Part shown: one piece after another, positions 30,108 to 37,978 of the stretch
Layout: each line of letters starts with the position of its first letter
Position numbering within the stretch: the first letter of the stretch is position 1
NCBI GenBank assembly: GCA_963707695.1
Contig: CAVPQY010000003.1
Location: forward strand, 1,054,001-1,118,000
DNA: 64,000 bases
Source: JAOPZW01 sp963707695
GTDB lineage: Bacteria; Actinomycetota; Thermoleophilia; Solirubrobacterales; Solirubrobacteraceae
Direction: 5' to 3'
Notes under the pieces: generated by a model
The model's input: the letters and a program-made list of their open reading frames with translations, nothing else
Database searches by the model: none
Told to the model about the DNA's origin: nothing
Translations under genes and position numbers: made by a program

Positions 30108-31724
30108 ATGCTCGGCGCCATCGCCGAGCCGCCCGCCACCTCGTCGACGGCCGCCCCCACGCCGACGCAGCCCGGCGCGGTCCAGGTCCGCCGCGCCCTG
30201 CTCTCGGTGTCCGACAAGACCGGGGTCGTCGACTTCGCGCGCGGCCTGGCCGAGCTCGGCGTCGAGCTCGTCTCGACCGGCGGGACCGCCCGCGAGCTCC
30301 AGGCCGCGGGGTTGGCCGTCCGCCCGATCGAGGACTTCACCGGCTTCCCCGAGATCATGGACGGCCGGGTCAAGACCCTGCACCCGAAGCTCCACGCCGG
30401 GCTCCTCGCGGTCCGCAGCGACCCGGCGCACCTCGCGGCCGCCGCCGAGCACGACGTCGAGTTCGTGGACCTCGTCTGCGTGAACCTCTACCCGTTCGAG
30501 CGCACCGCCGGGCGCCGCGACGCCGCGCCCGAGGAGGTCATCGAGCAGATCGACGTCGGCGGCCCGACGATGCTCCGCGCCGCGGCGAAGAACCACGCCT
30601 ACACGGCCGTCGTCGCCTCGCCCGCGGCCTACGACGCCGTGCTGGAGGAGCTGCGGACCGACGACGCCCGCCTGTCGATGGAGACGCGCCGGTGGCTCGC
30701 GGCCGAGGCGTTCTCCTACACCGCCCGCTACGACACGGCGATCTCGCGCTGGTTCGCCGAGGGGGCGGAGGACTTCCCGAGCCTCCACGTCCGCGCCTAC
30801 GAGCGCGTGCTCGAGCTGCCCTACGGCGAGAACCCGCACCAGCGCGCCGCCTTCTACGAGCAGGTCGGCGCGCGGCGCCACGTGCTCTCGCACGTGCGCC
30901 AGCACCACGGCAAGGCGATCTCGTACAACAACCTCCTCGACCTCGACGCCGCCCGCGCGCTCGCCCGTGACCTCGGTGAACGGCCCGCCTGCGTCATCGT
31001 CAAGCACAACAACCCCTGCGGGGCCGCGGTCGGCAGCGACCCCCTGGACGCCTACCGCCGCGCCTTCGCCTGCGACCCGGTCAGCGCCTACGGCGGGGTC
31101 ATCGTGCTCAACCGGCCGGTCGACCGCCCGACGGCGGAGGCGCTCCCGGAGCAGTTCGTCGAGGTCCTGCTGGCCCCCGGCTACGGGGAGGGCGCGCTCG
31201 AGGCGCTCCAGGCCAAGCCCAACGTGCGCCTGCTGGAGGACGAGGAGCGGCGGGGCCCCGACCCGCGCGAGCGCGCGGTCCGCCAGGTCGAGGGCGGCCT
31301 GCTCGTCCAGGACCGCGACCGGGCCGTCCGGGACCCGGCCACCATGCACGTCGCCACGGAGCGCCACCCGACCGAGGCCGAGTGGCGCGACCTGCTCTTC
31401 GCCTGGGCGGTCTGCGCGCACGTGAAGTCCAACGCGATCGTCCTGGCCCGCGACCACGCGACCGTCGGCGTCGGCGCGGGCCAGATGAGCCGGGTCGACA
31501 GCGTCCGCCTGGCCGTCGAGAAGGCCCGGTCCGACCTGCAGGGCGCCGCGCTGGCCTCCGACGCGTTCTTCCCGTTCGCCGACGGGCCCGAGCTCGCGAT
31601 CGCCGCCGGCGTCACGGCGATCATCCAGCCGGGCGGCTCCGTCCGCGACGAGCAGGTCATCGCGGCGGCGCAGGAGGCGGGCGTCGCGATGGTCCTCACC
31701 GGGCGGCGCCACTTCCGCCATTGA
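30108..31724 (+). CDS. purH: Bifunctional AICAR transformylase/IMP cyclohydrolase
   Basis: 538 aa. Last two steps of IMP synthesis. The N-terminal MGS-like cyclohydrolase domain (about 25-225) begins RRALLSVSDKTGVVDFARGL. It contains LVSTGGTARELQ and DFTGFPEIMDGRVKTLHPK. The transformylase domain contains YGENPHQRAAFY and the catalytic KHNNPCG, and ends AGVTAIIQPGGSVRDEQVI. I chose ATG 30108, giving a roughly 25-residue Pro/Thr-rich N-terminal extension. TATGCT around it may be the promoter box, in which case the true start is a few codons further in. The stop overlaps the next gene as TTGA. Confidence 0.95.
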   Translation: MLGAIAEPPATSSTAAPTPTQPGAVQVRRALLSVSDKTGVVDFARGLAELGVELVSTGGTARELQAAGLAVRPIEDFTGFPEIMDGRVKTLHPKLHAGLLAVRSDPAHLAAAAEHDVEFVDLVCVNLYPFERTAGRRDAAPEEVIEQIDVGGPTMLRAAAKNHAYTAVVASPAAYDAVLEELRTDDARLSMETRRWLAAEAFSYTARYDTAISRWFAEGAEDFPSLHVRAYERVLELPYGENPHQRAAFYEQVGARRHVLSHVRQHHGKAISYNNLLDLDAARALARDLGERPACVIVKHNNPCGAAVGSDPLDAYRRAFACDPVSAYGGVIVLNRPVDRPTAEALPEQFVEVLLAPGYGEGALEALQAKPNVRLLEDEERRGPDPRERAVRQVEGGLLVQDRDRAVRDPATMHVATERHPTEAEWRDLLFAWAVCAHVKSNAIVLARDHATVGVGAGQMSRVDSVRLAVEKARSDLQGAALASDAFFPFADGPELAIAAGVTAIIQPGGSVRDEQVIAAAQEAGVAMVLTGRRHFRH

Positions 31725-32155
31725 GCGACGCGCCCGGCGACGGCGTGCGGCGCCACGGCTCGGGCGGCCCGTACGAGGACGCGGTGGGCTACAGCCGCGT
31801 GGTGCGCGCGGGCGCGCACGTCTGGGTGGCCGGGTGCACGGCGACGCTGCCCGACGGGTCGCTGGCCGGGCTCGGCGACCCCGGGGCCCAGGCGCGCCAG
31901 GCCTTCGCGAACGTCGCGGCGGCGCTCGAGCGGGCCGGCGCCGGCCTGGGCGACGTCGTGCGGACGCGGATGTACGTCACCGACCGCCAGCACGCCGACG
32001 CGGTGACGCGCGTCCACGGCGAGGTGCTCGGGGACGTGCGCCCCGTGACCGCGCTGCTCGTCGTGGCCGGGCTGCTCGACGCGCGGATGCTCGTCGAGGT
32101 CGAGGCCGACGCGTACGTCGCCGCGGGGGCGCGGCGAGCGGATCGCGCTCCCTGA
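31721..32155 (+). CDS. RidA/YjgF-family protein
   Basis: 144 aa from TTG 31721, overlapping the purH stop. The RidA fold is recognisable by GYSRVVRAGAHVWVAGCTAT, GARQ-like QARQAFANVAAALERAGAGL, the active-site Arg in DVVRTRMYVTD, and VEVEADAYV at the end. RidA hydrolyses reactive enamines/imines such as 2-aminoacrylate from PLP enzymes. This version has a C-terminal Ala/Arg tail. Coupling to purH by overlap suggests cotranscription; a specific role in purine synthesis is not established. Confidence 0.88.
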   Translation: MSDAPGDGVRRHGSGGPYEDAVGYSRVVRAGAHVWVAGCTATLPDGSLAGLGDPGAQARQAFANVAAALERAGAGLGDVVRTRMYVTDRQHADAVTRVHGEVLGDVRPVTALLVVAGLLDARMLVEVEADAYVAAGARRADRAP

Positions 32156-32190
32156 GCGGTATCCGCGGTCCGTCCGGCGCGTCGCGCAGC

Positions 32191-33836
32191 ATGCCCGGCC
32201 CCGTGCCCGCCGCCCCGCCGCCTCCTTCCCGCTCGCCGCTGCGGGGGTGGCAGGAGCGGGCGCTCGTGACGATGCGCGCTTGGCGCTCGGGCGCCCTCCT
32301 CGTCGCGGCCGCGCCCGGCGCGGGGAAGACCAGGCCGGCGCTCGTCTTCGCCCGCGAGCTGCTGCGGGCCGGCGCCGTGCGGCGGATCGTCGTCGTCGCC
32401 CCCACGGCGCCGCTGACCCGGCAGTGGGCCGGGGCCGCCGGCCGCCTCGGCGTGCACCTCGTCCCCGACGCGCCCGAGCTGCGCCCGCCGCGGGACTTCG
32501 ACGGCGTCGCCGTGACCTACGCGCGGGTGGCGATGGTCGCGGAGCGGTGGTCGCGCCAGTGCGGGGCGCCGACGCTCGTCATCGCCGACGAGGCGCACCA
32601 CCTCGGCGAGGACCTGGCCTGGGGCCTGGGGTTCCACCTCGCCTTCCGCGACGCCAGGCGCCGGCTGCTGCTCTCGGGCACGCCCTTCCGCAGCGACCAG
32701 ACGCCGATCCCGGGCGTCCGCTACGACGACGGCGTGGTCGTCCCGGACGTCTCCTACTCCTACGCCGACGCGGTCCGCGACCGGATCTGCCGGCCCGTGA
32801 CCTTCGTCCCCTACGACGGCGTCCTGCAGTGGCGGGCGGGGGAGGAGGACGTGGTCGAGTCCTCCTTCGCGGACGCGCTCAGCGGCCGCGACGCCGCGCG
32901 CCGCTACCGGACCGCGATCTCCGTCGAGCTCGCCGACGGGCTGCCACGGATCCTGGCGGCGGCGCACGAGCGGCTGCAGGCCGTGCGGGCCGGTGGGCAC
33001 CGGGACGCGGGCGGGCTCGTCGTCACCGCCGACGGCGAGCACGCGCGGGCCGTCGCGAAGGTGCTCCGGGCCATCACGGGCGCGCCGCCGGTCGTCGTCC
33101 TGCACACGGAGGCGCGCGCGGCGGAGAAGCTGGCCGCGTTCACGTCCTCCCGCGAGCCCTGGATCGTCGCGGTGAACATGGTCTCCGAGGGCGTCGACAT
33201 CCCGCGGCTGCGCGTCGGCGTCTACGCGACGGCGGCCAAGACGCCGCTGATCTTCCGCCAGGTCGTCGGGCGCTTCGTCCGGACGATCCCCGGCCGCCCC
33301 GTCGACCGCAGCTGGCTCTTCCTCCCCGCCGACCCGGTGCTGCGCCGGCACGCGAGCGACGTCGAGACGCGAGCTGCGCCACGTCCTGCGCCCGCCCGGC
33401 GAGGAGGACCCGTGCGCGCTCGACGAGCCCCCCGAGCGACGCGAGAGCGAGCGGTCGGAGCGGGAGGCCTTCGTGCCCGTCGCCGCCGACGTGGCGCCGC
33501 AGCTCGCGCTCTTCGGCGGCGGCCCACCCGCCCCCGCGGCGGTCGCGCCCGGCGCCCTGACGGCGCCGGGCGCCACCGACGCGGGCCAGGACGGCGACGA
33601 CGCGGCGCTCCCGGCCTGGGAGCGCCGCGCGCTGCTGCGCGACAAGCGCCACCGGCTCGTCGCCGACCTGCGCCGCCGCGACGGTCGCAGCCACGCCGAG
33701 ATCAACGGCTGGCTCAACCGCAGCGGCGGCATCCGTCGTGTGAACGACGCCTCGCATCGAGCAGCTCGAGCGCTCGATCGAGCTGCTGCTGGCCGAGCTC
33801 GCGGGCGGCGGCCGCCGCCCGGCGGCGCACCGCTAG
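32191..33836 (+). CDS. DEAD/DEAH-box superfamily II helicase (frameshifted near the 3' end)
   Basis: About 545 aa when corrected. The N-terminal motif Q region is LRGWQERALVTM, Walker A AAPGAGKTRPALVFAREL, motif II IADEAHHLGED, motif III LLLSGTPFRSDQTPIPGV. The second RecA lobe ends with VNMVSEGVDIPRLRVGVYAT and the arginine finger region FRQVVGRFVRTIPGRP. It resembles XPB/type III restriction-like helicases found alone in actinobacteria. The linker after 390 is Pro/Ala-rich and the last part (RRRDGRSHAEINGWLNRSGG) looks like a small helical domain. One-base errors at 33370 and 33755 break the frame. No nuclease or methylase is nearby. Confidence 0.85.
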
Positions 33837-33886
33837 GGCCGTCGTCCCGCCGCCGGCCGCCGGCCGGCCCGCCCGGGGTCGGAGGG

Positions 33887-34382
33887 CTAGGCCGCGGCCG
33901 GCCGGCCGTCGACCGGCTCGCCCTCGCGGTGGTGACGCGCCCCGGGGCCGAACACGGCCTCGACGTCGCGGAGCTCGAGGTCGGCGCCGCAGCGATCGCA
34001 CCGCAGGCGCTCGGTGACCTTGCCGCCGCAGCCGCGGTGGCGGATGAGCCGGGGCGGGCCCTCGCTCGCGTAGTGGCGGTCGCCCCAGCGCAGGAGCGCC
34101 ATCGTCACCGGCCATAGGTCGCGGCCCTTCTCGGTCAGCCGGTACTCGAAGCGCTCCGGGCGCTCCTGGTAGCGCACGCGCTCGAGCACGCCCTCCTCGA
34201 CGAGCCGGCCGAGGCGGTCGGTGAGGACGTTGCGCGCGACCCCGAGGTCGCGCTGGAAGTCGTCGAAGCGGCGCACGCCGAGGAACGCGTCGCGGATGAC
34301 CAGCAGCGTCCAGCGGTCGCCGAGCACCTCCAGGGCGCGGGCGATCGAGCAGTGCTGGTGCGTCGTAGGTCCGGGGCAGCAT
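33887..34382 (-). CDS. HxlR-family transcriptional regulator (one frameshift near the N terminus)
   Basis: About 164 aa. Starts MLPRTYDDQHCSIARALEVL when one base near 34360 is removed, with a good GGAGGAG ribosome site. The HxlR winged helix reads LGDRWTLLVIRDAFLGVRRF, DDFQRDLGVARNVLTDRLGR and YRLTEKGRDLWPVTMALLRW. A C-terminal zinc-ribbon-like tail has RGCGGKVTERLRCDRCGADL, unusual compared with minimal HxlR proteins. Divergent from the MFS gene. Two matching palindromes in the promoter gap (34416-34430, 34448-34462) are its likely operators, one perhaps also controlling itself. Confidence 0.87.
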
Positions 34383-34415
34383 GTCTCTCCTCCGCGCCGA
34401 GTGTAGCCCGACCGG

Positions 34416-34430
34416 GTTGCGTGAGGCAAC
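34416..34430. promoter_or_regulatory. Putative HxlR operator 1 (GTTGC-N5-GCAAC)
   Basis: Perfect inverted repeat GTTGC-GTGAG-GCAAC (extends one base to GGTTGC/GCAACC). The same arms recur 32 bp downstream. It lies just upstream of the TAGGGT minus-10 box (34440-34445) of the MFS gene, near where the minus-35 would be. Confidence 0.65.
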
Positions 34431-34447
34431 CGACGGCGCTAGGGTGC

Positions 34448-34462
34448 GTTGCGTCAAGCAAC
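34448..34462. promoter_or_regulatory. Putative HxlR operator 2 (GTTGC-N5-GCAAC)
   Basis: Second perfect copy of the arms, GTTGC-GTCAA-GCAAC, centred 32 bp from operator 1 (about three helical turns). It covers the expected transcription start of the MFS gene, so a bound dimer would block initiation. Confidence 0.65.
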
Positions 34463-34477
34463 TTGGAGGGCGCTCCC

Positions 34478-35883
34478 ATGGCTCGCCGCTGGAAGGTCCT
34501 GCTCGTCACCGCCGTCGCCGTCTTCATGGCGTTCCTCGACGTGACCATCGTGAACATCGCCTTCCCCGACCTGCGGGCCGACTTCGCGTCGTCCTCGCTG
34601 GGCGAGCTGTCGTGGGTGCTCAACGCCTACAACATCGTCTTCGCCGCGCTGCTCGTCCCGGCCGGGCGGCTTGCCGACCGCATCGGCCGGCGGCGGATGT
34701 TCTTCGCCGGCCTGGGGCTCTTCCTGGCCGCCTCGGCGCGGCGTGCGGCCTGGCGCCGTCGGTGCCCGTCCTCGTCGCGGCGCGCGTCGTGCAGGCCGTC
34801 GGCGCCGCCGCGCTCATCCCGACGTCGCTCGCCCTGCTGCTGCCCGAGTTCCCGCTCGAGCAGCGCGCGACCGCCACCGCCCTGTGGGGCGCGACGGGCG
34901 CCGTCGCGGCGGCGACCGGGCCGTCGCTGGGCGGCCTGCTCGTGGACGCCACGGGCTGGCGCTCGGTCTTCTTCGTCAACCTCGTGTTCGGGGCGATCGC
35001 GCTCGTACCCGCGCGCCGCCTCCTGCGCGAGACGCGCGACCCGGCCCCCGGCCCGCTCCCCGACGCGGCCGGGGTCGCGCTGCTCGTCGGCGGCGTCGGC
35101 CTGCTGTCGCTGGGCATCGTAAGGCGGCCGACTGGGGCTGGGGGTCGGCGGCCGTGCTCGGCTCCCTCGGCGGGGCGGTGCTGCTCCTCGTCGCGCTGTG
35201 GATCCGGTCCGGCCGCGTCGCCTCGCCCGTCGTCGACCCGGCGCTCTTCGCCGTGCGCTCCTTCGCGGTGGCGAACGTCGGCGTCCTGCTCTTCAGCGTC
35301 GGCTTCTACGCGCTGCTCCTGGGCAACGTGCTGTTCCTGACCTCGGTCTGGGGCTGGTCGGTGCTGCAGGCCGGCGTGGCCCTCACCCCGGGGCCGCTCA
35401 CGGCGGCCGTCGACGGCGGCGCTCGGAGGCCGGGTGGCGGATCGTTTCGGCCAGCGGGTCGTCGCGCTCCCGGGCGCGCTGCTGTTCGCGGCCGGGTGCG
35501 TCGTCTTCGCCACCTCGACGGGCGCGTCGCCGCACTACGCCCGCGAGTTCCTCCCCGCGAGCTTCCTGACCGGGGCCGGCGTCGGCCTGTCCTACGCGGC
35601 CTGGGGCTCGGCCGCGGTCGCGCAGCTGCCGCCGGCGCGCTTCGCCACCGGCAGCGCGCTCTCGGCCTGCTCGCGCCAGATCGGGGCGGTGCTCGGCATC
35701 GCGGGCCTCGTCGCGGTGCTCGGCACCCCGGCCCCCGCCGACGCGCTGGCCACCGCGCACCGCGCCTGGCTGCTCATGGCCGTCCCGGCGCTCGGTGCGG
35801 GCCTCTGCGCCGTGGCCCTCGGCCGCGTCCGGGCCCGCAACCCGGACGCGGCCCCGGCCACGCTGGAGCCCGTGGCCGCCTAG
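34478..35883 (+). CDS. MFS drug exporter, DHA2-like (frameshifted)
   Basis: About 470 aa. Major facilitator with roughly 12-14 membrane helices. The first helix and loop read FMAFLDVTIVNIAFPDL, a DHA2 (EmrB/QacA) hallmark. The loop 2-3 signature is GRLADRIGRRRMFFAG and motif C is ATGAVAAATGPSLGGLL. Frame changes near 34740, 35121 and 35427 are each repaired by one or two bases. GGAGGG at 34465-34470 is the ribosome site, and the TAGGGT box lies between the two palindromes. With a divergent HxlR repressor this is a typical inducible efflux unit; the substrate is unknown. The stop shares CTAG with the convergent hydrolase. Confidence 0.88.
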
Positions 35884-36791
35884 CCCGCGCGCAGGCGGCC
35901 GCGCAGGAAGGCGCCCACGCGGGCGACGGCCGCGCCGGCCTCGGGGAACGCCCCCGGGGCGGACTGGAAGACGTGCCACATTCCCGGGACCTCGTCGAGC
36001 TCGAGCTCGACCCCGGCCGCCCGCGCGCGCTCCGCGAAGGCCACGGCGTCGTCGCGCAGGAGCTCGGCCCCGCCGGGCTGGACGAGGAGGGGCGGGAGGC
36101 CCCGCAGGTCCGCGCGGGCGGGGGAGACCGAGGGGTCGTCGGCGGAGGTGTCGCCGGTGTAGAGCCGCGCGGCCAGCGCCAGCGCCTCGCGCCGCAGGAC
36201 CGCCTCGCCGTCGTCGCTGCCAGGGCGCCGCCAGGCGGCGCCGGCGCCGAGGTCGAGCCAGGGGCACAGGAGCGCCGCGCCGAGCGGCAGCGCGGCGCCC
36301 GCGTCGCGCAGGCGCAGCAGCAGCGCGACGGCCAGCCCGCCGCCGGCGGACTCGCCGCTGAGCGCGATCCCGGCCGTCAGGCCCTGCTCCTGCAGCCACG
36401 CGTGGGCGGCCTGCGCGTCGTCGAGCGCGGCCGGGTGCGGGTGCTCGGGCGCGAGGCGGTAGTCGAGGGCCAGCACGCGCCGGCCCGCCGCCGCGGCGAC
36501 ATGCCCGGCGAGGGCCACGTGCGCGCCCAGCGCCTCGACCGCGAACCCGCCACCGTGGAGGTGGAGCACCGCCGAGGTGTCCGGCGCCCCGTCGGGGACG
36601 AGCCAGCGCGCCGGCCGGCCCCCCGCGTCGACCTCCTGCACGGCGACGCCGTCGGGCGCCGCCGCGAGCGTCACGCGCGCCGCCTCGCCCGCGCGCAGCT
36701 GCTCGAGCAGCTGGTCCTCGGCCTGGGCGCCGTCGTCGGGGCGGGCACGGCGCAGCGCCGCCGTGGCCGCGGCGAACTCGGCGCTCGGCAT
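35880..36791 (-). CDS. Alpha/beta hydrolase, hormone-sensitive-lipase family
   Basis: 303 aa. The oxyanion motif HGGGF is in VLHLHGGGFAVEALGAHVAL, the nucleophile in ALSGESAGGGLAVALLLRL, YRLAPEHPHPAALDD is the family landmark, and the His lies in VPGMWHVFQ. Probably a cytoplasmic carboxylesterase of broad specificity. The ATG (36791) lies four bases after the stop of the cysteine-ladder gene, on the same strand, so the two may be cotranscribed. It is convergent with the MFS gene through a shared CTAG. Confidence 0.9.
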   Translation of the reverse strand: MPSAEFAAATAALRRARPDDGAQAEDQLLEQLRAGEAARVTLAAAPDGVAVQEVDAGGRPARWLVPDGAPDTSAVLHLHGGGFAVEALGAHVALAGHVAAAAGRRVLALDYRLAPEHPHPAALDDAQAAHAWLQEQGLTAGIALSGESAGGGLAVALLLRLRDAGAALPLGAALLCPWLDLGAGAAWRRPGSDDGEAVLRREALALAARLYTGDTSADDPSVSPARADLRGLPPLLVQPGGAELLRDDAVAFAERARAAGVELELDEVPGMWHVFQSAPGAFPEAGAAVARVGAFLRGRLRAG

Positions 36792-36795
36792 CGCG

Positions 36796-37140
36796 CTAGG
36801 CGCTCCGCCCGACCGCGCCGACGACGCCGCGCAGCCCGTGGCAGCCCACGCACCCGACACAGCCCACGCATCCGCTGCACCCGACACATCCCACGCATCC
36901 GACGCACCCCGTGCAGCCGGCGCAGGCGACCGTCCCGAGCGACCCGGCGATCCCGGCGCCCAGCACCGTCGCCGCCGAGCCCGCGACGACCGCGCTCCCG
37001 ACGGTCGCGACTGACCCGGCCACCACGGCGCTGCCGACGGTGGCCGCCGACCCGGCCACCACGGCGCTTCCGACCGTCGCCACCGAGCCCGCGACGATGG
37101 CGGAGCCGGCGGTGGCGGAGTGGTTGCTGCCTCGTGCCAT
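36796..37140 (-). CDS. Glycine/cysteine repeat protein with a (C-x-G)10 ladder, function unknown
   Basis: 114 aa starting MARGSNHSATAGSAIVAGS, with a good Shine-Dalgarno AAGGATGA about six bases upstream. Two zones follow. First come about five 12-residue units of the form VGSAVVAGS-[AV]-A-T (about 10-70). Then an array of ten Cys at every third residue, C-A-G, C-T-G, C-V-G and C-S-G units, ending CHGLRGVVGAVGRSA. Two units that encode the same 12 residues differ synonymously in 8 of 12 codons. This shows selection for the protein in this frame and argues against a chance low-complexity frame. The hexad pattern suggests a beta-solenoid or a packed small-residue helix; the Cys array suggests metal binding or crosslinking. 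No family recognised. Confidence 0.7.
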   Translation of the reverse strand: MARGSNHSATAGSAIVAGSVATVGSAVVAGSAATVGSAVVAGSVATVGSAVVAGSAATVLGAGIAGSLGTVACAGCTGCVGCVGCVGCSGCVGCVGCVGCHGLRGVVGAVGRSA

Positions 37141-37196
37141 CGCGTCATCCTTGCGCACCGGCGCTCGTCCGGCGCGCGTGCGAACATCTGTTCCCC

Positions 37197-37898
37197 ATGA
37201 ACAGGCGGTGCGGGCGCTGCGGGACGACGAAGCCGATGGCCGACTTCAACCGTTCGGGCGCCGGCTACCAGTGGTGGTGCCGCGACTGCTTCCGCGCCTA
37301 CTTCCGCGAACGCGGCGAGCGGCATCGTCGGCAGGTCATTCGCTCCAAGGCGGCGCGCCGGGAGGATCTGCGCAAGCTGGTCGCGGAACGTCGGGCGTCG
37401 GGCTGCCAGGACTGCCGCGAACAGGATCCAGATGTCCTGGAGTTCGACCACGTGGGCGTGAAGTCTCGCGACGTGTCGCGGATGGTGGCCAGCGTCGTCA
37501 CCCGCGCGCAGCTGCTGCAGGAGCTCGATCGCTGCGAGGTCGTGTGCTGCTCCTGTCACCGGCGCCGCACCGCTCGCCGTGCGGGATGGTGGCGACTCGG
37601 CTGGCGGCCGAGCGACGCGCTCGCGTTCCGGACCACCGTCGGGCTCGGACTCGCGTTCGTGTTCGGCGTACTCAGCGCGGGTGCCTGCGTGGACTGTGGC
37701 GAGGATGACCTGGTCGTCCTCGAGTTCGACCACGTCGGTCCCAAGCGGGCGGCGGTCACCGCGCTGGCGTGGCGCGGCACCGGCCTGGCCCTCCTGCGGC
37801 ACGAGATCGAGCGCTGTGAGATCCGCTGCGCGAACTGCCATCGGCGGAGGACCATCCGCCTGATGCGCGCCTCGCTAGATTCCGCGGCGCCCCCGTAG
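37197..37898 (+). CDS. HNH-like protein with duplicated HNH/zinc module
   Basis: 233 aa from ATG 37197. The N-terminal zinc ribbon CGRCGTTKPMADFNRSG...WWCRDC is followed by a basic helix. Two HNH-like modules come next: CQDC...VLEFDHVGVKS...CEVVCCSCHRRRT (about 73-130) and CVDCGEDDLVVLEFDHVG...CEIRCANCHRRRTIR (about 163-225). Single-module versions of this protein are common in actinobacteria; the second copy is unusual. D-H and the C-x-x-C-H-R-R pattern are present, but a full catalytic H-N-H is not certain, so nuclease activity is unproven. Its TAG stop is supplied by the first bases of tRNA-Lys. Its codon use looks somewhat less GC-biased than that of its neighbours. Confidence 0.75.
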   Translation: MNRRCGRCGTTKPMADFNRSGAGYQWWCRDCFRAYFRERGERHRRQVIRSKAARREDLRKLVAERRASGCQDCREQDPDVLEFDHVGVKSRDVSRMVASVVTRAQLLQELDRCEVVCCSCHRRRTARRAGWWRLGWRPSDALAFRTTVGLGLAFVFGVLSAGACVDCGEDDLVVLEFDHVGPKRAAVTALAWRGTGLALLRHEIERCEIRCANCHRRRTIRLMRASLDSAAPP

Positions 37899-37962
37899 CT
37901 CAGCGGTCCAGAGCGCCAGACTTTTAATCTGCGCGACGGCGGTTCGAATCCGCCCGGGGGTA
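37889..37962 (+). tRNA. tRNA-Lys (anticodon TTT)
   Basis: 74 nt cloverleaf. The acceptor GCCCCCG pairs with CGGGGGT (one G-T pair), the D arm follows GTAGCTCAG, the anticodon loop is CTTTTAA, and the T arm is GGCGG-TTCGAAT-CCGCC; discriminator A. No encoded CCA. The first 10 bases overlap the 3' end of the HNH-like gene. A TAGATT minus-10 box at 37876-37881 lies seven bases upstream, inside that gene. Confidence 0.95.
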
Positions 37963-37978
37963 CTCCGGGTCCTGCGCC

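Noticed and set aside
36911..37708. Plus-strand repetitive frame (P-T-V-A-x-[DE]-P-A-T-T-A-L units) opposite the cysteine-ladder gene
   Set aside because: Repeat units vary so that the minus-strand amino acids stay constant through silent changes; the plus frame has no start context and runs out of phase into the HNH-like gene.
37141..37962. Integrative element at tRNA-Lys
   Set aside because: No integrase, no direct repeat of the tRNA 3' end and no mobilisation genes are visible; only the HNH-like gene overlaps the tRNA.
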